DNA of 64,000 nt from Brassica napus. Its lineage: Eukaryota; Streptophyta; Magnoliopsida; Brassicales; Brassicaceae. A program made the translations under genes and the position numbers. The notes beneath the pieces are model-generated. The model made no database searches, was not told the DNA's origin, and saw only the letters and a program-made list of their open reading frames with translations. Shown here in pieces: positions 55,708 through 64,000 of this stretch. The stretch lies in contig NC_063452.1 of NCBI RefSeq assembly GCF_020379485.1, positions 26,728,770 through 26,792,769 on the forward strand, read 5' to 3'. Position 1 is the first letter of the stretch; each line of letters starts with the position of its first letter.

Positions 55708-57177
55708 TTACCTTGTTCTCCCTTTCAAAGAATCTTGACTAGCTGTTGAGGTATTGCCACTGCTCTCTAGGAAATGAAGTTCCTGTATCCGACAGGCAAA
55801 TGGTGTTTGTATAAGATTCTTCTGCCTCCCGAACCCCAGGCTGAGTGAAGTCAGTTCTCGAATGTGGATATATTGGAGGTGGGTAGGGCATGTTGTACTC
55901 ATTACTAAAAAGCGGTGTATATTGTGCTGCCTCTCTTCCTACAGAAGTACAGAGCATTTGGACATCACCAGTTTCAGCTGGTCGAGTAGGTTCTGGACTA
56001 GTTTCATCAGAAACAGTAGAATATGGCGTTAAAGCTACACAGTCCTCCTCTTCAATGACACGGGGTAGAACATCTGAGCAGCCTGCGGTTAGTCATAGAC
56101 ATGCAATAAAATAAGTTAGAACCGTGGAAAACAAATGGAAAGGTACGACTAAGCAAGGGCTCACTGAAAATCTGACCCTCCTTATACTTTTTATTCATTC
56201 TCAAGGCTTCAAATACATGATGCAATAGAAAAGTTATTACCTGTTAGTTAACTCTACGTCCTTATCAACCCTTGTCCGGGGAGGTGTTGGCCGAAGAACC
56301 AGTTGAGGTGATGGATGCACTACTTAACATCAAAAACATTTTTCAAATAAAAGATAAGTTAGTAGATATACTGGTTAGGCATAAAATATGAGACTTGTGT
56401 TCACCTTCTTCCCCGGGACCAGCAAAACCTTGAGATCCTGAGTGAAACTCATACGTGAATCTTTTTGGTAGTTGCTGCAAAAGATTCATAAATTAATTAG
56501 TAACTTGAATGCTTTGAAGAGAGAGAGAGAGAGAAAGAGAGGGGTCGAAAAGTTACCTGTTTATCCTTTTCAAAGCTATACAGTGTAGGAGTTATCTCCA
56601 CAAACCGGCTACTTAACTGCTCCTCTTTTTTTCTTTCTCTGCAGGTGCATAACTGAAACATAGGTTCTTCCATGCTTTGGAGAAGCTTAAATTCGCATGT
56701 GTCTCCAATTTGCAACTCGTTTCTGGTGCAAAATTCCTTCCAGCCAGAAAGTATGAAACACCCAGTGTGCATCCACAGAAGTCTCGCATGGCATGCTGCT
56801 CCTTCCTCGTTCATCAAAACTACCGACAGATTTTCCTTTTTCAAACGTTTACTGTTCTGGTCTACGAAAGCTTTGGGCACACGCTGCATCAGTCAGTCAT
56901 CAAAGATTTTGATAATCTATACAATGTAAAATAAACTTATTTAAAGTCATTAGCAATGTAAACTAACCACTCTATCAAATTTTGTGTTTGAATCTGTCAC
57001 ATCCAACTTCAAAACCTGATGAACAAAATGAAGACCATTACAAAAGAAAATAGTGAGCTTCAAAAAACGTGGCAAGATGTTGATTTATTTTAATATTGCT
57101 TCAAGTTTTTTTCTTGGTTATATTCTAACAATGGTATATAAGTTTAATTACATGTTTAGGGCATTAACCATTCGCTA

Positions 57178-57311
57178 AGAGAAACAACAGATCTGATCCA
57201 TGGCTTCCTTTAGCAACGCTGTCGCTTTATCAATTTGCGTTTTATCACCAGAAATACGAACAGTCATTTCCTTAGAGCCATCACCTTCTTCTTCTTCGAC
57301 TGGTATTAACT
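57178..57311 (-). pseudogene. Isolated terminal exon with KH-like helix, partial gene
   Basis: After a TATAG acceptor the frame reads LIPVEEEEGDGSKEMTVRIS, continues GDKTQIDKATALLKEAMDQ and stops at a TAG. The pattern VRISGDKTQIDKA..LLKEA resembles the end of a KH RNA-binding module, but this rests on memory of the fold's style. No upstream exons were found before the next element begins. Confidence 0.25.
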
Positions 57312-57429
57312 ATAAAAGTTATTAACACAAATGGTCACATTGTGTGTTTTTATTACACAGTAAAACACAATGTGCTACCAAGACAGTTTATTGTGGTTAA
57401 AGACTCATTTATCTTCATAAACGCTAAAC

Positions 57430-60230
57430 CAGGGATGGGCAATTAGGTAAAAAGCCATTTTATTTCTAGTTAGACTGTTTAGGATATTTGAAATTCAAAA
57501 ATATTGGGTAATGGGTGGTGGACTTGAAATAAAGTTGAAATACGTTTATTTTTTTTATCTTTGGGCCCGTAGAAAGTAGATCTTTTCAGATCTAAATTGG
57601 TAAAACTATTTTCACCGAGAAAGAAACGAAGAGATGGTTCTGAGAACGTTTATACGGCGGAGGCTGGCGGAGAACGTTTACACGGCGGAATACGGCGGAG
57701 ACTTACGGAGAAGATGATGTCGCCGAGGAAGAAGCGAGCATCAAAGGGGAAAGACAAAGGTTAGATCTTTTTCTGGTTTCGAATGCGTCCAGGTTTAAGT
57801 GTCGAATTTGGGGTTGGGTTCGCGAAAGGGCTCCAATATTGGAGTTATCTAAGATCGTTGATGTGTTTTTGGGATTCTGGGTTTTGGAATTTCTGGTTTC
57901 GAGTTGTGGGATTCGGAAAAGGGTTATGGTTTTGGGGTTTCGTTTTTTAATGTGGTGTGTGATTAAGAAATGTTGTACGTGTAGGTTGGGGCGGGAGATG
58001 AAGAAGGGGAGGCGCAGACTAAGCTAAGGAGAGATGGAGAGGATTCCGGAGCTAGAGGCAACAAAGATGGAGTGGTGGGTAAACCAAATGAGAGAAAGGT
58101 AAAAATAGGATGAGTAATGTACAGATGTACGAAACATGTTGTACATGAGTACATTGAGAGCGTTGAACAGGTTGTACATGTGTAAATTTTATTTTGGTCT
58201 GTAATTATCAAATATAGTACATGCAGGTTAGGCCGCGAAACAGGAGGATGAAGCGGTTAATAAGAGGTTACCGACACAAACCGATACCGGTGAAGATAAG
58301 TGCTTGAAGGAAGTGAAGAGATGGAGAGGTCGTTGGGTTCATTACTGGGCTGCCTTGTGGGGGAGTTTAAGGATGGGTATGTGATTGATTACGATACAAC
58401 AACCACGAAGAATAGATGTTGAGCATGATCCTCAGGTTAGTCGGTGGACACGTGTACACACATTGTAGGTTGTACACTTGAATATGTGGTGTACATGTGT
58501 ACAATGGTAAACGTAGTTGTACTTGTGTACATGTTCTGAAATGTAGGTACTTTTTAAATGAACACGAGCGTAAATGATGTTTGTGTTGTACATGTGTACA
58601 TAATCTGAGATGCTTATTGATTTTGTTTTTTTTTGTTGTGTAATTTTGGTTGCAGCTGACTGTGCTACTGATGATGGAGTGTGGGGAGGAGAAGGAAGAG
58701 GATTGGGGAGTATGGGACAGTGAGATTTTTTATTGTAAATGTGCAACATGGTTCTTGTTTGGTAAATTGTTCAATTTATCCGTAAGAAGGTGTACGATGT
58801 CTGGGAAACTAGTTTATGCATGAATATTATTAAAGATTTCTCGATGGACAATAAAGCATAGACACAAATAAAGTAGACAACCTAGCTATAAAGACAATTA
58901 ATCATTTACAGAAAATGTTAAGATATATGAGAATGATATATGTGTAAAAACAAATAGAATTGATGAGTTTAAGTACATGGAATGACATAGGAACCCACCT
59001 TTTGGAGTCACGGTAAAACAATGCGCACATTATTCTATGTCAATGTGTACTTAGAACTTATAGTGTACATGTGTACACAGTTTTAAAACTCAAGAAAATT
59101 ATGTACACAAGACTCTAACTTATAGTGTATAAGCTTCGTCTAAAGTGCAAATTCAATATGTACAGAAAAAATGAAAGCATAAATGTGTTGTGTACAACAA
59201 TAAATAGAACAATTTGAAATATCAAGTACATAAACAAACACACAAAACACACAACGTGTATGTATATATGTATCAAGCTATCAATGTATCAATGTATATA
59301 CATGTATGAAGCTATACATGTATCAAGGTATATACATGTACAACGATTTATGCACTTTGAAAATGTGGCCTAGTCTCGGACACTTGAGGGGTAACAGGGG
59401 AGGTTGGGGTGAATTGGATGTCGTCTGGTGGGGGTGTACGTGTGGATGCGTAGGCTGGTGTCCATTCGGATAATTGTGATGATGTACGCCGGTGTTGGAT
59501 GTAGCCGGTGAGTTGTACGTGTGGACGATGAATATTGGTGTACATCTGGATAATTATGATGATGTATGCCGGTGTCGTCTGGTTCAGGCTTCCAATAAGT
59601 TGGTAGTACCCCCGAGATAAGCAGAGTGTGGTCGAACGCATTACCGGTGGTGCAATGAATGATGTGTGGGGCGATTTTGGTTACATTGATGCCAACAATC
59701 ACCTCGGGGCATGAGAACCGCAAGTGTGTCGTCTAGGAAAAAGGATCCCAAAAGTCATGGTCATAGCGACGGGGTTGAACCGTCGTCGGATATCTTCCAT
59801 TCACCGGCGATAACCATACATTGGTCCGCCATGAAAGATAGATGGAAGGAGAAACTAGAGTTAACGGCTTAGACGCAATGTGAACAAAAAAATTAAACAA
59901 ACTTAGAACACAAACCTCGAGTTATAAGAGTTTAGGATCCAATCATCAGTAGGGTTAAATTTGCTTGATTAATTAGTAAGCTTGAAATTTCTAGGATGAA
60001 CAATTTTGGAGAAGATGACCATGTGGAGAACCGAAGAAGGTGAGAAATAAGAGAATTAATCAGGGCCGTCGATTGGTGGTAAATCTAATGGTTGTGGTGA
60101 AGTGGCAAATATATGTCTTATCAAGATCTGTTAAGTTTGATCTGGGCCGTTTAAATCTTTTCAGCATCAAGGGCTGTGAATAAAGCCTGCCAAAGTGATA
60201 AGCTAGTTGGCAATTCCCTGGTTAGAATCG
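57430..60230. mobile_element. Degraded DNA element rich in TGTACATGTGTAC motifs
   Basis: The left border AACCAGGGATGGGCAATTAGG and the inverted right border AACCAGGGAATTGCCAACTAG suggest short inverted termini, but no target duplication was found. On the plus strand there are exon-like pieces: about 57717-57769 (MMSPRKKRASKGKDK), 57985-58099 and 58229-58380. On the minus strand a short start, MADQCMVIAGEWKISDDGS (about 59831), resembles the opening of MULE transposases and is followed by frameshifted sequence. Between them are many palindromic TGTACA-type motifs. No intact gene; a hAT or MULE remnant is most likely. Confidence 0.45.
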
Positions 60231-60479
60231 AACAAATCAGTTAAGATTTAGCTGGGAACAAATCAGATAAACTAGCTCCTAAAAAAAGTGTCTTGGTGAC
60301 ACAATGTGTCCTAGCGTGTAATTAAATAAGAGGAATGCGAGCTTCCGTGTAAATCTTTCTAGCTATAATGACAAGTACTTTAATCAGTTGTAAACACAGA
60401 CCAAGTGTGGAAGAGACCGCTCAAAAGTCGGGTGTTCTGTCTGAAGGCCGAAGGTGGAGTTAATTGGGCTTGCTTTTCA

Positions 60480-60930
60480 ATAGCAACACGGCTGGGTTTT
60501 CTGTGTTGGGCCCGAATGGTTTTCACAGAATAACTAAAGCGGATGGGCCAGACGAATGGTGAGGCCCATATGTATCAGGTTATATAAGTCAAGGTGATCG
60601 TTCGTCGAGTAGTATAGCATAATTTCGTGCTGTAATCTCCTCATCACTACGAAGTAAGTAGACTAGTGCGTGTAAACTCTTTCGATCTGACTAACCATAA
60701 ATATGCAGCTAGACTAATTAATGTGGTCACATCACATGGCCTGTTGTTTCTCTTAATGATTATCCTTGTTTGGGCCCTAATCATGTGTTGTTTTATCTAA
60801 TAATTTGCAGAGAAACAGTTTGAACTCAGTTGCTTTGGGATTGCTTGGATTCGAGATAGTTCAGCTACAACTTCGAGAGCACCAGCGGAGTAGAACATGG
60901 AACGTGAAAAGAAATTTTGAAGAGTAATAT
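60480..60930 (+). ncRNA. Possible short spliced transcript with site-II/TATA promoter
   Basis: Site-II-like GGCCCA/TGGGCC elements at about 60509, 60545 and 60563 precede a TATA box (TTATATAAG, about 60580). A short leader then meets a donor (CGAA|GTAAGTAG, about 60652), an intron of some 150 bases and an acceptor (TTTGCAG, about 60811). The second exon has no long frame (a 25-codon run is open at most). Site-II promoters usually drive ribosomal, mitochondrial or snoRNA-host genes. No snoRNA boxes were found. Confidence 0.25.
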
Positions 60931-61697
60931 TGTATCTTACAAATTGTTTAATTATTTAGAGACTCATGTTGTCTATTACAAAATACTATATTATTAATTT
61001 TTTTAAATTAGAAACTCAGTTTGATAATTATTGTTTCGGTATTCATTGATTAATTTGATTATATAATTTTCGTATTTTTTAATTAATTTCTATAAGATAG
61101 CCGCAATTATATATGTAGCTTTTTGTGTCTTAAAATTACACTTTGTGGTTATTTTTCAATAAAGTTACAATTTGGTACGTGGCGGCTAGTTGTAGCTAGC
61201 TATAAATACAGTTTGTTGAATGGGATCACCAAATTTGGTTTCACTACTTTGGTTTAATGGGAACCGATCCGATCGATGCTTCTTTACTTTGGTTTAATGG
61301 GAACCAAATCTGGTAAGGCCTTAAGGGTTTGTTTTACTAAATTCCAAGCAAAAAGATTAGTTCTCAATATTCCAAAAAAAAAAAAGATGTTTTCCACGTC
61401 TCGGTTATTAAATAATGTGATAAGCAAAGGAGTGGGATCCAACATGAGTGCCGCAAGTGAGGCGCCATGACGGAATCTCCAAGTTGCTCGACATCATCGT
61501 TTCCACAACCGTCCATCTCTAGAATCGTTTCCACAATCCAACGGTCACTAAAGAGTCCTCAGATTGTTCAATAATGCATCTTGATGGAATCTTTAAGGTT
61601 TAAAAGGCTTTTTATAATCATAGAGGGCCCAACTTGCAACCAATAAGAGTCTTCTTCTCCCTCCTCACTACTCTCACATCACAAAGAAGAGAGAGAG
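60931..61697 (+). promoter_or_regulatory. Upstream region of allantoinase
   Basis: AT-rich at first. About 61237-61310 has a duplicated CTTTGGTTTAATGGGAACC unit, and 61500-61540 a repeated ATCGTTTCCACAA. The last 60 bases hold a GAGAGAGA leader just before the start codon. No ORF of note. Confidence 0.4.
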
Positions 61698-63969
61698 ATG
61701 GAGAGGTCGCTGCTTCAATGGAGATTACTGCCTCTTCTCGCTCTCATCGCTTCTTTTCTCTCCGTCTTCTTCGCTTCTCGCTCTTACGAGGTCTGTTTTG
61801 TTTTATGTTTCTGTCACGTGATAGCCGTCCAAAATGGCGGCTTTGTCTCTTTCTCCTTCCTGTCACTCATGTTTCTACTGATTCCTATGTTTGTTTGTTT
61901 GTTTTTACAGAAGGAGACGCAGTGCAGTCTTCTTCCTCATGATCACTATTGGATCTCGAGCAAACGCATCCTCACACCAGACGGTCTCATCTCCGGCTCT
62001 GGTGAGAGTTGATCAATCTTCACACATGATTATGATTAGGATTATGATTATGATTATGATTATGATTAGGATTAGCATTAGGTCGTTGGTTTGAGAAAAA
62101 AACAAAACATTCTTCTATTATAAAGGAACACATTGGAGACAAAACCTACCTTTATTTTAGAGTTCATGAGGAACAAAATACAAGTGGTTCGAGATTGTCT
62201 TAAAGCATCTTGAGGGAATCTTTAGAATCTTATTAGAATCTTGTTTTGGTAAGTTGATTAGTAGCCTTGGAACACTCGATCAATCTTCGGACATGATTAT
62301 GATTAGGATTATTAGACTGTATGGGGCTTGTTTGAGAAGACAAAACACCAGTTTCGACATACTTTTGAGTTAAATGTCGGGGATCCCATTAATTGTGTGA
62401 ACGTTACGGATTGCAGTGGAAGTGAACGGAGGAGTTATTGTGTCGGTGGTGAAAGAGGAAGATTGGTATAAGGAGCAAAGGAGCCGAGTGAAAGTGACTG
62501 ATTATGGAGAAGCTGTCATCATGCCTGGTCTTGTTGATGTGTAAGTTGATCTTTGACTCCTTCTAGTTTCTGTTTTTTTCTTTTGTCCTAAAATCTTGGA
62601 GCTTTCTTCTTTTTGATTTTGGTAAAGGCATGCTCATCTTGATGATCCTGGAAGAAGTGAATGGGAAGGGTTTCCTTCTGGAACAAAGGCTGCTGCTGCT
62701 GGTAATCAAACACTGACTCGGTTCTTGTTGCAAGATTGTCCTGTTTTGTCTCTTTTCTTACTTTCTTCAAGTTATTGATGTTGTCTTTTTATCCGGCAGG
62801 GGGTATCACCACATTGATTGACATGCCCTTAAACAGTGACCCTTCAACTGTATCTCCTGAAACTTTGAAACTCAAGGTAAGCAATCCTCTTTAGTTGGTT
62901 GACTCTATGCATACAACATCATTGTTTCAATGTCTGTGCTTTAACAGATCGAAGCTGCAAAAGAGAGAATACTTGTTGATGTTGGTAAACACTCAATCCT
63001 TACCACATTTGTTGATTACAGAGGAGAAAAAAGGCTGAGTTCCTAAATCTCTTTTTTGTCCAGGTTTCTGGGGAGGGTTGGTGCCTGACAATGCACTCAA
63101 CTCAAGTGCTCTTTCGTCTCTCTTAGATGCTGGAGTTCTTGGTCTCAAGGTATGTATCATGTCTAACGTGGCCTATCAAACGTATTGCTTCTTATTATCT
63201 CTCTAACATGACTTCTCTCAATCTCTTTGTTCAGTCCTTCATGTGTCCTTCAGGGATCAACGATTTCCCCATGACAAACATCACTCACATAAAGGTTTTG
63301 TTTCTTGAGTCAACTATGATATAGGAACAACTAGTACAAGACAATGCTGACTATATCTTATCCTATCCACCATTGTTTGTTTCTGCAGGAAGGTCTTTCT
63401 GTATTAGCTAAATACAAACGACCATTGCTTGTACACGCAGAGGTCGAAATGGATTCAGAGATTGATGATGGCACCGATAATGATCCTCGTTCTTACCTGA
63501 CTTACTTAAAAACCAGGCCAAGTTCATGGTGAGACGCTGCTTCATTCTTTCACTCTATATAAAAGTTCTTAAACATCATCGGTCATTGTTCCTGTTAAAT
63601 CTTTATCCGAGCAACTAGGGAGGAGGGAGCAATCAGAAACTTGTTATCGGTTACCGAGAACACAAGGATTGGTGGTTCTGCAGAAGGAGCACATGTTCAT
63701 ATTGTTCATCTGTCTGATGCCTCTTCTTCCTTGGAGATGATAAAGGTACTTAGGACTTCAAGCAGTTAAAGCACCATCACTTAGGTTTTCTTAAATTTGG
63801 CTATATTTTGAAGGAAGCGAAAGGCAAAGGAGACAGTGTTACCGTTGAAACATGCCCACATTACCTAGCTTTCTCAGCTGAAGAGATTCCAGAAGGCGAC
63901 ACACGTTTCAAATGCTCACCTCCCATACGCCATGCAGCGAATAGAGAGAAGTTGTGGGAAGCTATGATG
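61698..63969 (+). CDS. ALN: Allantoinase, N-terminal part (11 exons, continues past window)
   Basis: Exons: 61698-61790, 61911-62001, 62417-62540, 62628-62701, 62800-62876, 62948-62984, 63064-63149, 63235-63294, 63389-63528, 63619-63745 and 63815-63969, with GT-AG introns and phase kept. The enzyme hydrolyses allantoin to allantoate in ureide/purine breakdown, in the endoplasmic reticulum in plants. A hydrophobic N-terminal anchor or signal ([17 protein letters not shown]) starts the protein. It is a cyclic amidohydrolase with the metal-binding pair HAHLDD after MPGLVDV, the carbamylated-Lys region GLKSFMCPSG, a His in LLVHAE and another in VHIVHLSDA, then ETCPHYL and KCSPPIR. The frame is intact to the last visible donor (63969/63970). 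Matches Arabidopsis At4g04955 by content and by position beside LecRK-VII.1. Confidence 0.93.
62027..62080. repeat. GATTAT microsatellite in allantoinase intron 2
   Basis: GATTAT/GATTAG hexamers are repeated about nine times. A shorter echo (GATTATGATTAGGATTATTAG) occurs at about 62297-62317, together with a repeated TTGATCAATCTTC or near copy, indicating a local duplication within the intron. Confidence 0.8.
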
Positions 63970-64000
63970 GTATAGTAATCTTGAGCCATTATATATTTTA

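Larger units (their letters stand above)
52094..57016 (-). pseudogene. 5'-truncated B3-domain (REM-like) gene, probable pseudogene
   Basis: Candidate exons on the minus strand: 57016-56969, 56883-56557, 56474-56405, 56322-56241, about 56081-55712, 52994-52838, about 52733-52608, 52556-52352 and 52275-52094. The first two encode a plant B3 DNA-binding domain (RVPKAFVDQN, LSVVLMNEEG, LLWMHTGCFILSGWKEFCTRNELQIGDTCEFKLL). Later exons are Ser/Pro-rich, and the last three a charged helical C-terminus (FKRKDDDVEAEYTAKN). No initiating exon with the usual first B3 domain was found. The joins 56241/56081 and 55712/52994 do not keep frame in my reading, and the exon before the Harbinger element meets a stop. 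B3 proteins bind DNA in the nucleus; this copy likely does not. Alternative splice choices could change the verdict. Confidence 0.5.

Noticed and set aside
57634..57720. Short basic plus-strand frame (MVLRTFIRRRLAENVYTAEY) as a gene start
   Set aside because: It stops after 27 codons and the following splice choices give stops; it is within a decayed element.

Overview
The window is plant nuclear DNA, almost certainly from Brassica or a close relative in tribe Brassiceae. It has GT-AG introns, AT-rich spacers and many plant transposons. Its host genes keep the order I recall (from memory, not searched) for Arabidopsis thaliana At4g04955 to At4g04980: allantoinase, L-type lectin receptor kinase VII.1, callose synthase 11 (GSL1), a small gene, and a CHUP1/IPGA1-like proline-rich protein. 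Transposable elements have stretched the block to about 60 kb and make up roughly half of it.

Layout. 1-2270: decayed Mutator-like (MULE) material, with a transposase N-terminal piece (+) and a Ulp1-type protease pseudogene (-). 3540-7239: eight-exon proline-rich CHUP1-like gene (+). 7594-8040: two-exon small acidic protein gene (-). 8220-11517: a MULE with long inverted repeats, a 10-bp target duplication and a damaged transposase gene. 11764-13025 and 23799-24985: two Helitron-like elements in opposite orientation. 13880-19266: intact callose synthase (-). 20270-23570: MITE-like repeats, weak ORFs and a SINE. 25345-30724: LecRK-VII.1-like gene (-) split by a gag-only LTR retrotransposon (25539-28846) whose two 549-bp LTRs look identical. 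31150-31590: repeat with an interstitial telomere-like array. 31831-38997: full-length but inactive LINE (-) with a 12-bp target duplication. 39171-42140: three Stowaway-like MITEs, a tRNA-derived SINE and foldback elements. 42144-50603: CACTA (En/Spm) element with perfect 15-bp ends, a TTT target duplication and two genes that both splice in silico into uninterrupted frames of 1142 and 451 codons. 52094-57016: 5'-truncated B3-domain gene, probably a pseudogene, with a Harbinger element (53069-55707) sitting at one of its splice donors. 57430-60230: degraded element rich in TGTACATGTGTAC-type palindromes. 60480-60930: promoter-like segment with a possible short spliced transcript. 61698 to the right edge: allantoinase (+), first 11 exons, running off the window.

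How the genes relate. The host genes do unrelated jobs: ureide breakdown, surface sensing or signalling, callose deposition, and a CHUP1-like cytoskeletal or organelle role. They sit together only through ancestral gene order. The interactions visible here are between transposons and host genes: an LTR element truncates a receptor kinase just after its kinase domain, a Harbinger element recreates the splice donor it landed on, and a 38-base C run lies directly before a splice acceptor. I found no bacterial-type system and no CRISPR array. The strongest candidates for follow-up are the apparently complete CACTA element, the truncated receptor kinase and the donor-site Harbinger insertion.
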